A stretch of DNA of 52,210 nt, taken from the NCBI RefSeq assembly GCF_004168625.1, contig NZ_SDWW01000034.1, forward strand, positions 1-52,210. Reading direction: 5' to 3'. The notes under the pieces are model-generated. The model saw only the letters and a program-made list of their open reading frames with translations, was not told the DNA's origin and searched no databases. Both the position numbers and the translations under genes were made by a program. Position 1 is the stretch's first letter. Every line of letters starts with the position of its first letter. Positions 1 to 10,283 of this stretch are shown piece after piece. Origin of the DNA: Pengzhenrongella frigida (GTDB lineage Bacteria; Actinomycetota; Actinomycetes; Actinomycetales; Cellulomonadaceae).

Positions 1-189
1 GAGCACGATGCCGACGACCTCACGGGTGTTGGTCCAGATCTCCTCGGCGTTGTGCTCGACCCAGCCCGCGCGCGGGAGGATCTGCTCGTGCTCGAGCGTG
101 CTGGTCTCGACGATGGTGCCGCCGTGGTTGAAGAGGATCGCCCGGGAGCTCGTGGTCCCTTGGTCGATCGCAAGAACGTAGTCGGCCAT
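1..189 (-). CDS. glpK: Glycerol kinase, N-terminal fragment (runs off window)
   Basis: Glycerol kinase phosphorylates glycerol to sn-glycerol 3-phosphate with ATP in the cytoplasm. Only the first 63 codons lie here; the gene continues beyond position 1. The start is the ATG at 189. The fragment reads [20 protein letters not shown], the phosphate-binding first motif of the FGGY sugar-kinase family, and continues through a stretch containing [11 protein letters not shown], which is typical of GlpK. It lies 213 bases downstream of glpD on the same strand, so glycerol 3-phosphate made here feeds the GlpD dehydrogenase. No glpF permease gene lies between the two, although glpF often does; it may lie beyond the edge. 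Confidence 0.95.
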   Translation of the reverse strand, partial: MADYVLAIDQGTTSSRAILFNHGGTIVETSTLEHEQILPRAGWVEHNAEEIWTNTREVVGIVL

Positions 190-298
190 GTGCGTCGTTC
201 CTCCGTGTCATGAGGCTGCGCGGGGGTGGTGACACGGGTTGGCCGCGCCCCACCAGGCAGCGGGGGTCGCAGCGGCGCGAGAGCCCTCACAAAGTGCT

Positions 299-325
299 GG
301 GGGACCGCAGCGGGTGCGGTCCCCC
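299..325 (-). terminator. Stem-loop between glpD and glpK
   Basis: A perfect 10-bp stem (GGGGGACCGC / GCGGTCCCCC) encloses a 7-base loop. It sits about 75 bases past the glpD stop and 110 bases before glpK. There is no U-tract, so it may be a partial terminator or an mRNA-stabilising element that sets the glpD:glpK ratio rather than a full stop. Confidence 0.5.
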
Positions 326-402
326 CACTCACGTACCTCGGTCCCGTCCGGCCGTCCGAGCCGTCGGGGGGACCGATGGACCGGACGTGCCGGACGGCGC
401 TC

Positions 403-2151
403 TCAGGGAGCGACCAGCTCTCTGAGCGGGGCGATCTCGGCGGCCTGCAGGCGCACCTTCTCGGCCGACTCGTCGTCGGGCTCGAGCTCGGACGCGGCCT
501 CGGCCTCGGCGCGCTCGCGGTAGGCGGCGACCTCGCGGGTGCGGGTGGCGTCGTCCCAGCCGAGCAGCGGCGCCATGATGTCAGCGATCTCCTCGAGCGC
601 GCCCACCCCACGGTCGAGCTGCTCGTAGTTGAGCCGGGTGCGGTGCATGAGCACGTCGTCCAGGTGCAGCGCACCTTCGTGCGTGACGGCGTACGCGATC
701 TCGGCCCGCAGGTACGCCGGTGCCCCGGCCAGCGCCTTGCCCAGACCGGGCTCGGCGTCCACCGACTCGGTCAGCTCGCTGATCAGCGACCCGTACCGGT
801 GCAGCAGGTGATCGAGCACGGCCGCGCTCCAGCCGTAGCGGCTCTGGATCGTCGTGGCCCGCAGGCGGACCTCCTTGAGGCCGGTCGCCCCGGCGAGCGG
901 GATGGTCTTGGTCACGCACGGGTTCGAGCGCGCACGGTTGCCGAGGGCGAAGTCGACGGCGTCCTTGGCCATCACCCGGTAGGTGGTGAGCTTGCCGCCG
1001 GCGATCACGGTCAGGCCCGGGGTGGGGGAGGCCACGGTGTGCTCGCGGGAGACCTTCGCCGACGAGGTGCCTTCCTTGGTGCCCGGCTGCAGCAGCGGCC
1101 GCAGCCCGGCCCAGGTGCCGATGACGTCCTTGCGGGACAGCGGTCGCGCCAGCACGGCGTTCGCGTGGTCGATGACGTAGTCGATGTCCGCGGACGTGGC
1201 CACGGGGTGCGTGAGCTCGAGCTTCCACGGGGTGTCGGTGGTGCCGATCACCCAGTAGCGCGACCACGGGATGACGAACAGGACGCTCTTCTCGGTCTGC
1301 AGGAGCAGGCCGGTCTCGCCGGCGATGCAGTCGCGCGGCACGACGATGTGGATGCCCTTGGACGCCAGCACCTTCAGGCCGCCCTCGGTCTTGGCGAGCG
1401 ACTCGGTCTCCTCGGTCCAGACCCCGGTCGCGTTGATGACCTGGTGCGCGTGCACCTCGATCTGCTGGCCCGTCTCGAGATCCTGGACCGTGGCACCGGT
1501 GACCGTGCCCCGGTCGTTGGTCGCCAACGCGACCACCTGGGTGCGGGAGGCGGCGGCCGCGCCGTGCGTGACTGCCGTGCGGATCAGGGTGGACACCAGG
1601 CGGGCGTCGTCGACGGTGGCGTCCCAGTACCGGATGGCGCCGATCGCGGCCTCGTGGCGCAGGTCGGGGAAGAGCTTCTCGAGGCCGTGGCGGGTCACGT
1701 GGCTGTGCAGCGGCAGCGCGCGGCGCCGGCCGTTGATGCTCGCCAGGGTGTCGTACAGCGCGATGCCGGCGCCGACGTAGGCGCGCTCCCAGACGCGGTG
1801 CTCCAGCGGGTACAGGAACGACACCGGGCGCACGAGGTGGGGGGCGAGCTCGGTGAGGAGCAGGTCGCGCTCGGTGAGCGCCTCACGGACGAGGTGGAAG
1901 TCGAGCATCTGCAGGTAGCGCAGCCCGCCGTGGACGAGCTTGCTCGACCGGCTCGAGGTGCCGCTGGACCAGTCCTGGCCCTCGACGATGCCGACCGTCA
2001 GCCCGCGGGTTGCGGCGTCGAGCGCGATCCCGGCGCCCGTCACGCCGCCACCGATGACCAGGACGTCGAGCTCGTGGCCGGGAGTGCTGCTCGCCTGGAG
2101 TGTCTCCAGCGCGGCGGTGCGCGTCTGGACTGTGAGTGGCGCCGTGTTCAC
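403..2151 (-). CDS. glpD: Glycerol-3-phosphate dehydrogenase (aerobic, FAD)
   Basis: A 582-residue FAD enzyme that oxidises sn-glycerol 3-phosphate to dihydroxyacetone phosphate and passes electrons to the quinone pool at the inner face of the membrane. The N-terminal dinucleotide-binding motif is visible (VLVIGGGVTGAGIALDAATR), followed by the GlpD signatures SSRSSKLVHGGLRYL and, later, IGTTDTPW and GGKLTTYR. The C-terminal part is the DAO-C helical domain. I chose the GTG at 2151 because a strong Shine-Dalgarno (GGAGGAAACA) directly precedes it; in-frame starts farther upstream add about 47 residues without family similarity. Length fits the actinobacterial family. It is the first gene of a glpD-glpK unit, with a 13-bp inverted repeat about 100 bases upstream. 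Confidence 0.95.
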   Translation of the reverse strand: MNTAPLTVQTRTAALETLQASSTPGHELDVLVIGGGVTGAGIALDAATRGLTVGIVEGQDWSSGTSSRSSKLVHGGLRYLQMLDFHLVREALTERDLLLTELAPHLVRPVSFLYPLEHRVWERAYVGAGIALYDTLASINGRRRALPLHSHVTRHGLEKLFPDLRHEAAIGAIRYWDATVDDARLVSTLIRTAVTHGAAAASRTQVVALATNDRGTVTGATVQDLETGQQIEVHAHQVINATGVWTEETESLAKTEGGLKVLASKGIHIVVPRDCIAGETGLLLQTEKSVLFVIPWSRYWVIGTTDTPWKLELTHPVATSADIDYVIDHANAVLARPLSRKDVIGTWAGLRPLLQPGTKEGTSSAKVSREHTVASPTPGLTVIAGGKLTTYRVMAKDAVDFALGNRARSNPCVTKTIPLAGATGLKEVRLRATTIQSRYGWSAAVLDHLLHRYGSLISELTESVDAEPGLGKALAGAPAYLRAEIAYAVTHEGALHLDDVLMHRTRLNYEQLDRGVGALEEIADIMAPLLGWDDATRTREVAAYRERAEAEAASELEPDDESAEKVRLQAAEIAPLRELVAP

Positions 2152-2248
2152 TGTTTCCTCCTTGCCCGTGTTTTTCGCACGAGCTGCGCGCCGCCGGTGG
2201 CCCCGACTGCATCGTCGAGGTATCGACCAAGCGGCGTGTCCCATGCTC

Positions 2249-2299
2249 ACCCCGCGTGCACGGATGCGCAAATCACTTGCACATGTGTGCACGCGGGGT
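2249..2299. promoter_or_regulatory. 13-bp inverted repeat upstream of glpD (candidate operator)
   Basis: ACCCCGCGTGCAC (2249-2261) is exactly repeated in reverse complement at 2287-2299, with 25 bases between. The spacer also carries TGCGCA and TTGCACA half-sites. It lies 98-148 bases upstream of the glpD start. The placement suits an operator for a glycerol-responsive regulator (IclR/GylR or DeoR/GlpR type), but no such regulator gene is in the window, so the binding protein is unknown. Confidence 0.45.
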
Positions 2300-2386
2300 C
2301 GTTCTGAGCCCGCAATCGGCGTCGCGCACCCCGGAACGGCAGCCGAAGGTGCACCCGAGCAGCGTCAGATGCCGACCCGGTGACGC

Positions 2387-3127
2387 CTATCGCGGGCCGG
2401 AGCCCGCGACGTCGATGGTCCGTGCGACGTCCCACGGCTCAGTCCACCCGAGGCCGTCGAAAAGCTCGTTCATGACGATCGCGGTGAATCCCCACACGAC
2501 ATGCGGACCCACGAGGAACGCGGGGGTGCGGTACACCCGGCCACCGCGGCGCAGGGTCGCGGTCCGGCGCAGGTCGGGGTCCAGCAGGTCGGCGACCGGA
2601 GCGCGGAACACGGCCGCGGACTCGCCGACGTCGACGACGTCGACCGGCGACGGCGTCGCCCACCAGGCGAGGACGGGGGTCACGAGGTGGTCGCTGACGG
2701 GGACCGGGAGCTCGCCGAGCGTGCCGAGCACCTCCACGCCGTCGGAGTCGAGCCCCGTCTCCTCGACCGCCTCGCGAATCGCCGCCGCGACCGGTCCGGC
2801 GTCGCCGGGGTCGACCCGGCCGCCGGGGAAGGCCACCTGACCGGAGTGATGGGTGAGGGTCGACGCCCGCCCGACCAGCAGCACGTCGAGGTCGGTGGGG
2901 ACGGCACCACCCCGGTGGTGCGCCGGCAACGAGTCGAGCACCCCGAAGAGCACCAGGACGGCGGCGGGCCGTCCCGGGGGCGAGCTCGCCGGGATCCGGG
3001 CGTGGTACGCCGCCCACGAGACCCCGCGCTCCACCAGCGCCGCGAGCTCGCCGCGGACCGGTCCGGGCGGCACAGGGCCGGTCGGCACCGGGCGGGACCC
3101 GGGGCCCGACCCGGCGCGGGAACTCAT
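2387..3127 (-). CDS. CoA-type Nudix hydrolase
   Basis: A 246-residue Nudix pyrophosphatase. The Nudix box is clear: FPGGRVDPGDAG followed by AAAIREAVEETGL, giving the catalytic REAVEE helix that binds Mg2+. The spacing with D instead of E after the first glycines matches the CoA-pyrophosphatase (NudL/CoAse) branch, which splits CoA and related nucleotides into 3',5'-ADP and 4'-phosphopantetheine; substrate is inferred. The N-terminal 35 residues are Pro/Gly-rich and probably disordered. The ATG at 3127 lies 11 bases after the guaB1 stop, so the two genes are probably cotranscribed. A 7-bp hairpin overlaps the last codons (2391-2408). Confidence 0.85.
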   Translation of the reverse strand: MSSRAGSGPGSRPVPTGPVPPGPVRGELAALVERGVSWAAYHARIPASSPPGRPAAVLVLFGVLDSLPAHHRGGAVPTDLDVLLVGRASTLTHHSGQVAFPGGRVDPGDAGPVAAAIREAVEETGLDSDGVEVLGTLGELPVPVSDHLVTPVLAWWATPSPVDVVDVGESAAVFRAPVADLLDPDLRRTATLRRGGRVYRTPAFLVGPHVVWGFTAIVMNELFDGLGWTEPWDVARTIDVAGSGPR

Positions 3128-3138
3128 CGGCCCGCCGG

Positions 3139-4596
<1,458 letters not shown>

Positions 4597-4660
4597 CGGT
4601 TCCGGCGATTCCGCCAGGGATCGGGTGAGGCTTCACTTAGCGCGGATCTGGCCCGCAAAC

Positions 4661-4666
4661 TACAGT
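4661..4666 (+). promoter_or_regulatory. Candidate -10 (TACAGT) for dxs
   Basis: TACAGT with a weak TTAGCG 18 bases upstream (4637-4642) lies about 85 bases before the dxs ATG, in the 167-base divergent gap between guaB1 and dxs. The implied leader is about 80 bases; I see no known riboswitch in it. Confidence 0.4.
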
Positions 4667-4751
4667 GGAGTCCCGCTCTCGGGCGTCGGCACCTCGCATC
4701 TGCCTTGCCATCTGCCCGTCGCCGCTGCCATCTGTAGGAAGAAGACACGTC

Positions 4752-6644
4752 ATGGGCCTGCTCGCCCGTATCCAGTCGCCGGCTGACCTCAGACGGTTGA
4801 GCGGCCGACAGGTCGACGAGCTGGCCGCCGAGATCCGTGAGTTCCTCGTCCAGTCCGTCTCGCGCACGGGCGGTCATCTGGGGCCGAACCTCGGGGTCGT
4901 GGAGCTCACGCTCGCACTGCACCGCGTCTTCGAGTCACCGCGCGACTCGATCGTCTTCGACACCGGCCACCAGTCCTACGTGCACAAGCTCGTCACCGGT
5001 CGGCAGAACTTCGGTGACCTGCGCAAGCGCGGGGGGCTGTCGGGCTACCCGAGCCGGTCCGAGTCCGTGCACGACATCGTCGAGAACTCGCACGCCTCGA
5101 CGGCGCTGAGCTGGGCCGACGGCATCGCGAAGGCCAACCAGGTCCAGGGCCGGACGGACCGGCACGTCGTCGCGGTGATCGGCGACGGTGCGCTCACCGG
5201 CGGCATGGCATGGGAAGCGCTCAACAACATCGCCGGCGGTCCCGACCGCCGCGTGGTCATCGTGGTGAACGACAACGGCCGGTCGTACGCGCCGACGATC
5301 GGCGGCCTCGCCCACCACCTCGACACGCTGCGCACGACCCGCGGGTACGAGAACTTCCTGTCCTGGGGCAAGCGCACGCTGCCGCGCCTGGGTGTCCCCG
5401 GTCAGATGGCGTACGACGCCCTGCACGGCCTGAAGAAGGGCATCAAGGACGTCGTCGCGCCGCAGGGCATGTTCGAGGACCTCGGGCTCAAGTACGTCGG
5501 CCCGGTGGACGGGCACGACACGGCCGCCGTCGAGCACGCGCTGCGTCGCGCCAAGGCCTACGGCGGACCCGTCATCGTGCACGTCATCACCGAGAAGGGC
5601 CGGGGCTACAGCCCGGCCGAGCAGGACTCGCTGGACCGGTTCCACGCCGTCGGGCAGATCCACCCGGAGACCGGGCTGCCGGTCGCGCCGTCCCGGTTCG
5701 GCTGGACCAAGGTCTTCGCCGACGAGATGGTCCAGATCGGTCGACGTCGGCCCGACGTCGTGGCGATCACCGCCGCGATGCTCGCGCCGGTCGGCCTCGC
5801 GCCGTTCGCCGCGGAGTTCCCCGGCCGGACGTTCGACGTCGGGATCGCCGAGCAGCACGCGGCGACCTCGGCCGCGGGCATGGCCTTCGCCGGGCTGCAC
5901 CCGGTCGTGGCCGTCTACGCCACGTTCCTCAACCGTGCGTTCGACCAGGTGCTGATGGACGTCGCGCTGCACCACGCGGGCGTCACGTTCGTGCTGGACC
6001 GCGCGGGCATCACGGGGGACGACGGCGCCAGCCACAACGGCATGTGGGACATGGCGATGCTCACCTCCGTGCCGGGGCTGCACCTCGCGGCGCCGCGCGA
6101 CGAGCCGACGCTGCGATCGGCGCTGCGCGCGGCCGTCGACATCGACGACGCCCCGAGCGTGGTGCGCTACCCCAAGGGGGCCGTCGTCGAGCCCATCACG
6201 GCGATCGACACGATCGACGGGGTGGACCTGCTGGCGCGCCACGAGGTCGGCACGGGCCGGGAGGTCCTCGTCGTCGGCGTCGGGGCGCTGGTCCCGACGG
6301 CTCTCGCGGTCGCCGAGCTGCTCGCCGCGCACGGTCTGCGCGTCACCGTGGCCGATCCCTGCTGGGTCCTGCCGATCCCGGCCGCGCTCGTGAAGCTCGC
6401 CGGCGAGCACGACCATGTCGTGACGATCGAGGACGGGCTGGCGGCGGGCGGTGTCGGCTCGATGCTGGCCCAGCGCTCGACCGAGGCGGGGGTGCGCACG
6501 CCGGTCCAGTCGATCGGCATCCCGCTCGGGTTCCTGGAGCACTCGAGCCGCGACCAGATCGTCGGCGACCTTCGGCTGCGACCGGAGGACATCACGCGTG
6601 ACGTCCTGACGGCGCTCGCGGCGGCCAACCCCGCCGGACGCTGA
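4752..6644 (+). CDS. dxs: 1-deoxy-D-xylulose-5-phosphate synthase
   Basis: A 630-residue thiamine-diphosphate enzyme that condenses pyruvate and glyceraldehyde 3-phosphate, the first step of the MEP isoprenoid pathway. The family order is intact: N-terminal [35 protein letters not shown], the ThDP/Mg site [16 protein letters not shown], the transketolase central domain with [18 protein letters not shown], and the C-terminal transketolase domain starting near residue 490. Length is standard. The ATG at 4752 follows GGAAGAAG at suitable spacing, and the protein begins [16 protein letters not shown] as in homologues. It is transcribed divergently from guaB1 and appears to be a single gene. The protein also draws on the pyruvate pool used by the downstream pflB. 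Confidence 0.96.
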   Translation: MGLLARIQSPADLRRLSGRQVDELAAEIREFLVQSVSRTGGHLGPNLGVVELTLALHRVFESPRDSIVFDTGHQSYVHKLVTGRQNFGDLRKRGGLSGYPSRSESVHDIVENSHASTALSWADGIAKANQVQGRTDRHVVAVIGDGALTGGMAWEALNNIAGGPDRRVVIVVNDNGRSYAPTIGGLAHHLDTLRTTRGYENFLSWGKRTLPRLGVPGQMAYDALHGLKKGIKDVVAPQGMFEDLGLKYVGPVDGHDTAAVEHALRRAKAYGGPVIVHVITEKGRGYSPAEQDSLDRFHAVGQIHPETGLPVAPSRFGWTKVFADEMVQIGRRRPDVVAITAAMLAPVGLAPFAAEFPGRTFDVGIAEQHAATSAAGMAFAGLHPVVAVYATFLNRAFDQVLMDVALHHAGVTFVLDRAGITGDDGASHNGMWDMAMLTSVPGLHLAAPRDEPTLRSALRAAVDIDDAPSVVRYPKGAVVEPITAIDTIDGVDLLARHEVGTGREVLVVGVGALVPTALAVAELLAAHGLRVTVADPCWVLPIPAALVKLAGEHDHVVTIEDGLAAGGVGSMLAQRSTEAGVRTPVQSIGIPLGFLEHSSRDQIVGDLRLRPEDITRDVLTALAAANPAGR

Positions 6645-6678
6645 AGGCACGGCGGCGCGGCCGCGGCGCCCGGCTCTA

Positions 6679-6718
6679 CGCGGTTCCCGCGCGCGCATTT
6701 TCGCGGTATCCGCGCGCG
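6679..6718. repeat. Two direct repeats upstream of pflB
   Basis: CGCGGTTCCCGCGCGCG (6679-6695) recurs as CGCGGTATCCGCGCGCG (6702-6718), 15 of 17 bases identical, with a 23-base period. They lie about 180-215 bases before pflB, just past the dxs stop. They could be tandem binding sites for a pflB regulator or part of the dxs transcript end; function is not known. Confidence 0.45.
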
Positions 6719-6770
6719 TACCGGCCGCGTAGCATCGTCACGTCCCCGATTGCCGCGTGCGTGGCGCAGG

Positions 6771-6786
6771 TGTGACGCAGATCGCA
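6771..6786. promoter_or_regulatory. CRP/FNR-like site upstream of pflB
   Basis: TGTGACGCAGATCGCA matches the CRP/FNR-family dyad TGTGA-N6-TCACA in 9 of 10 half-site positions. It is centred about 117 bases before the pflB start. A redox or carbon regulator here would suit an anaerobically induced pyruvate formate-lyase. A second short dyad, GTCAT-CCC-ATGAC (6832-6844), lies nearer the gene. Confidence 0.4.
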
Positions 6787-6894
6787 GGTCTGTTTGCGGT
6801 GTTTTGGCTCCACCGAGGCCCTTGGTCCCATGTCATCCCATGACTTTCCTCGTAGCGTCGAAGTATTAGGAAGCAACCCTGAGGAGCACACCTG

Positions 6895-9165
6895 ATGACG
6901 ACCACCGCAGTCCCCCAGCCGGCCACCGCCGACGGCACCCCCGGAGCCTGGAAGGGCTTCATCGCGGGACCGTGGAGCGATGGCATTGATGTCCGCGACT
7001 TCATCCAGAAGAACTACCTTCCCTACGCGGGAGACGCGACCTTCCTCGCGGGCGCGACGGAGCGCACCACGGGCATCTGGGCGAAGATCGCCGCGATGTT
7101 CCCGGCCGAGCGCGAGCGGGGCGTCTACGACGTCGACCCCCTCACCCCGTCGAGCATCACCTCGCACGCCGCGGGCTACATCGACCAGGCCAACGAGCTG
7201 ATCGTCGGCCTGCAGACCGATGCGCCGCTGAAGCGCGCGATCATGCCGTACGGCGGCTGGAAGATGGTCGAGAAGTCCCTCAAGACCTACGGCTACCCGG
7301 TCGACCCGCAGCTGTCGAAGATCTTCACCGAGTACCGCAAGACCCACAACGCCGGTGTCTTCGACGTGTACCCGCCCAACGTGCGCGCCGCTCGCAGCTC
7401 GCACATCATCACCGGCCTGCCGGACGCGTACGGCCGCGGCCGCATCATCGGTGACTACCGTCGCGTCGCCCTGTACGGCATCGACGCCCTGATCGCCGCG
7501 AAGAAGGTCGAGCGTCACCAGCTCGACATGGAGCGCTCGGTCGAGGACATCATCCGCGACCGCGAGGAGAACGCGGAGCAGATCCGCGCGCTCGGCGACC
7601 TCAAGAAGATGGCGGCGTCCTACGGCTGCGACATCTCGGGTCCCGCCACGAACGGCGCCGAGGCTGTGCAGTGGGTCTACTTCGGTTACCTGGGTGCGGT
7701 CAAGGACCAGAACGGCGCGGCGATGTCGCTGGGCCGCGTGTCGACCTTCCTCGACGTGTACCTGCAGCGCGACCTGGAGGCGGGCACGCTCACCGAGTCG
7801 GCCGCCCAGGAGCTCATCGATGACCTGGTCATCAAGCTGCGCATCGTGCGCTTCCTGCGCACCACCGAGTACGACGAGATCTTCGCGGGCGACCCGGTCT
7901 GGGTCACCGAGGCGATCGGTGGCATCGGCGAGGACGGGCGCGCGCTCGTCACGAAGAACTCCTTCCGGTTCCTGCAGACGCTCTACAACCTGGGCCCGGC
8001 TCCCGAGCCGAACCTGACCGTGCTGTGGAGCAGCCGCCTGCCCGAGGGCTTCAAGCGGTTCTGTGCGCAGGTGTCGATCGACACCTCCGCGATCCAGTAC
8101 GAGTCCGACGAGCTCATCCGTCCGGCCTGGGGCGACGACGCGTCGATCGCCTGCTGCGTCTCCGCCATGCGGACCGGCAAGCAGATGCAGTTCTTCGGCG
8201 CTCGCGTCAACCTCGCCAAGACGATGCTCTACGCGCTCAACGGCGGTCGTGACGAGGTCTCGGGCAAGCAGATCGCCCCGGCCACCGTGCCCGTCGCCGG
8301 TGACACGCTGGACTACGCCGACGTGATGGCCAAGTTCGACACCGAGATGGACTGGCTCGCCGAGACGTACATCGACGCGCTGAACTGCGTGCACTACATG
8401 CACGACAAGTACGCGTACGAGCGTCTCGAGATGGCCCTGCACGACGGGAACATCCTGCGGACGATGGCGTGCGGCATCGCCGGCCTGAGCGTCGTGGCCG
8501 ACTCGCTGTCCGCGATCAAGTACGCCAAGGTGCACCCGGTTCGCGACGAGTCCGGTCTCATCACGGACTACACCGTCGAGGGCGACTTCCCGATGTACGG
8601 CAACGATGACGACCGTGCCGACACGATCGCGATGGACCTGGTCGCGACGTTCATGGCGAAGATCCGTCGCCAGCAGACGTACCGCAACTCGCTGCACACC
8701 CAGTCGGTGCTGACGATCACGTCCAACGTGGTCTACGGCAAGGCCACGGGCAACACGCCCGACGGTCGCCGCAAGGGCGAGCCGTTCGCACCGGGTGCCA
8801 ACCCGATGAACGGGCGCGACACCCACGGCATGCTCGCCAGCGCCCTCAGCGTTGCCAAGCTCCCGTACTCCGAGTCGGCTGACGGCATCTCGCTCACGTC
8901 GACCGTCGTTCCCTCGGGCCTGGGTCGCAACCTCGACGAGCAGGTCTCCAACCTGGTCGGGCTGCTCGACGGCTACAACGTCTCCAGCGGATACCACCTC
9001 AACGTCAACGTGCTCAACCGCGAGACGCTCGAGGACGCCATGGAGCACCCGGAGAACTACCCGCAGCTCACCATCCGGGTTTCCGGGTACGCGGTGAACT
9101 TCGTCCGGCTCACGCGTGACCAGCAGCTCGACGTGCTGTCGCGTACGTTCCACGGCAGCCTGTAA
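6895..9165 (+). CDS. pflB: Formate C-acetyltransferase (pyruvate formate-lyase)
   Basis: A 756-residue glycyl-radical enzyme that converts pyruvate and CoA to acetyl-CoA and formate under anoxia. The adjacent catalytic cysteines are Cys420-Cys421 in [14 protein letters not shown], and the glycyl-radical loop is [14 protein letters not shown] with Gly731 near the C-terminus. Full-length compared with the roughly 760-residue family. The ATG at 6895 follows GAGGAG at 6881-6886. The gene is followed by its activase, pflA, after a strong hairpin. Codons look optimised (GAC, AAC, GTC dominate), which suggests high expression. This enzyme is uncommon among aerobic actinobacteria and points to a facultative fermenter such as Cellulomonas. 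Confidence 0.97.
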   Translation: MTTTAVPQPATADGTPGAWKGFIAGPWSDGIDVRDFIQKNYLPYAGDATFLAGATERTTGIWAKIAAMFPAERERGVYDVDPLTPSSITSHAAGYIDQANELIVGLQTDAPLKRAIMPYGGWKMVEKSLKTYGYPVDPQLSKIFTEYRKTHNAGVFDVYPPNVRAARSSHIITGLPDAYGRGRIIGDYRRVALYGIDALIAAKKVERHQLDMERSVEDIIRDREENAEQIRALGDLKKMAASYGCDISGPATNGAEAVQWVYFGYLGAVKDQNGAAMSLGRVSTFLDVYLQRDLEAGTLTESAAQELIDDLVIKLRIVRFLRTTEYDEIFAGDPVWVTEAIGGIGEDGRALVTKNSFRFLQTLYNLGPAPEPNLTVLWSSRLPEGFKRFCAQVSIDTSAIQYESDELIRPAWGDDASIACCVSAMRTGKQMQFFGARVNLAKTMLYALNGGRDEVSGKQIAPATVPVAGDTLDYADVMAKFDTEMDWLAETYIDALNCVHYMHDKYAYERLEMALHDGNILRTMACGIAGLSVVADSLSAIKYAKVHPVRDESGLITDYTVEGDFPMYGNDDDRADTIAMDLVATFMAKIRRQQTYRNSLHTQSVLTITSNVVYGKATGNTPDGRRKGEPFAPGANPMNGRDTHGMLASALSVAKLPYSESADGISLTSTVVPSGLGRNLDEQVSNLVGLLDGYNVSSGYHLNVNVLNRETLEDAMEHPENYPQLTIRVSGYAVNFVRLTRDQQLDVLSRTFHGSL

Positions 9166-9182
9166 CACCAGCTGACCGGCAC

Positions 9183-9226
9183 TGCCGCGGGCCCGGGGAC
9201 GAGAAATCGTCGTCGGGCCCGCGGCA
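9183..9226 (+). terminator. Long stem-loop between pflB and pflA
   Basis: A perfect 13-bp outer stem (TGCCGCGGGCCCG / CGGGCCCGCGGCA) encloses a perfect 5-bp inner stem (GACGA/TCGTC) capped by a GAAA tetraloop, with two unpaired bases on each side. There is no T-tract, and pflA starts 32 bases later. It probably terminates or stabilises most pflB messages while letting some transcription reach pflA, giving much more lyase than activase. Confidence 0.7.
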
Positions 9227-9258
9227 CACCACGAGCGATTCAGGATGGGATCACCTTC

Positions 9259-10149
9259 ATGAGCAGCACGGCAGCTCCAACCGAGCACCCCACCGGCGCG
9301 CCCGTGGTCCAGCTCGGCGTCCCCCTCGTGGGCGGTTCCCACCACCGCGCCTCCGCCGGCACCGCCGGGCTCGACGCGAGCGACGCGGGCCGGTCCGAGC
9401 GGTTCTCCCAGGTGCGCACCGGCGAGCTCGGTTCGCTGCACTCGTGGGAGCTCGTCACGGCCGTCGACGGCCCCGGCACGCGCATGACCACCTTCCTCTC
9501 GGGCTGCCCGCTGCGCTGCCTGTACTGCCACAACCCCGACACGATGGAGATGCGCCGCGGCGAGCCCATCGAGGCCGAGGAGCTGCTCGCGCGGATCGCG
9601 CGCTACAAGAAGATCTTCGACGTCACCGGCGGCGGGATCACGATCTCCGGCGGCGAGCCGCTCATGCAGCCCGCGTTCGTCGCGCGGATCCTGCGCGGCG
9701 CCAAGGAGCTCGGGATCCACACCGCGATCGACACCTCGGGGTACCTGGGTGCGCACTGCACCGACGAGATGCTCGAGGACGTCGACCTCGTGCTGCTCGA
9801 CGTGAAGTCCGGCGACCCGGAGACCTACAAGCGGGTGACCGGCCAGGCGCTGCAGCCCACGTTGGACTTCGGCCGGCGGCTCGCCGCCCACGGGATCGAG
9901 ATCTGGATCCGGTTCGTGCTCGTCCCCGGGCTCACCGACGACCCCGCGAACGTGGAAGCCGTCGCGGAGTTCGCCGCGTCACTGCCGACCGTGAGCCGGC
10001 TCGAGGTGCTGCCGTTCCACCAGATGGGTCGGGACAAGTGGGAGACGCTCGGGATGAAGTACGAGCTCGACGACACCCCGGCGCCGAGCCTGGAGCTGGT
10101 CGAGCGCGTGCGCGGCCAGTTCCGCGCCAAGGGCCTCACCGTCTTCTGA
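9259..10149 (+). CDS. pflA: Pyruvate formate-lyase-activating enzyme (radical SAM)
   Basis: A 296-residue radical-SAM enzyme that installs the glycyl radical on PflB. The [4Fe-4S] motif CPLRCLYC supplies Cys83, Cys87 and Cys90; TISGGEP and the later LLDVKS segment are also typical. The conserved enzyme begins near LGSLHSWELVTAVDGPG, so about 55 residues at the N-terminus are extra compared with E. coli PflA and are low in family similarity. Either this is a real extension or translation begins farther in (for example at an in-frame GTG near 9412); the ATG at 9259 has only a modest GGATGGGAT upstream. It is the second gene of the pflBA unit. Confidence 0.93.
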   Translation: MSSTAAPTEHPTGAPVVQLGVPLVGGSHHRASAGTAGLDASDAGRSERFSQVRTGELGSLHSWELVTAVDGPGTRMTTFLSGCPLRCLYCHNPDTMEMRRGEPIEAEELLARIARYKKIFDVTGGGITISGGEPLMQPAFVARILRGAKELGIHTAIDTSGYLGAHCTDEMLEDVDLVLLDVKSGDPETYKRVTGQALQPTLDFGRRLAAHGIEIWIRFVLVPGLTDDPANVEAVAEFAASLPTVSRLEVLPFHQMGRDKWETLGMKYELDDTPAPSLELVERVRGQFRAKGLTVF

Positions 10150-10152
10150 TCC

Positions 10153-10192
10153 CCACCCGCCTGCTCCCAACCCGCCTGCTCCCACCCGCCTG
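10153..10192 (+). repeat. Three short tandem repeats after pflA
   Basis: The motif ACCCGCCTGCTCCCA is present three times in a row with small changes, directly after the pflA stop. C-rich, with few G residues on this strand. It may assist Rho-dependent termination (a C-rich rut-like stretch) ahead of the hairpin that follows; that is inference. Confidence 0.5.
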
Positions 10193-10202
10193 ACCCGGAA
10201 AA

Positions 10203-10270
10203 GCGCGCGAGTGCGGGGTTTCGGCTGCTCAGCAGGGTCGGCCAGCAGCAGATTCCGCGCACTCGCGCGC
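10203..10270. terminator. Shared hairpin between convergent pflA and fadB
   Basis: A perfect 13-bp stem (GCGCGCGAGTGCG at 10203-10215 with its reverse complement at 10258-10270) encloses a nested GCTGCT/AGCAGC stem (10224-10229 / 10244-10249). It lies between two convergent genes and is therefore a likely bidirectional transcription barrier. Confidence 0.65.
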
Positions 10271-10283
10271 CGGAACGGTCGGG

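Noticed and set aside
226-2307. A 693-codon plus-strand frame opposite glpD
   Set aside because: Antisense shadow of an unambiguous glpD with a strong ribosome site.
6676-9891. A 1071-codon minus-strand frame opposite pflB/pflA
   Set aside because: Same composition signature; it covers pflB, whose catalytic cysteines and glycyl loop are intact on the plus strand.
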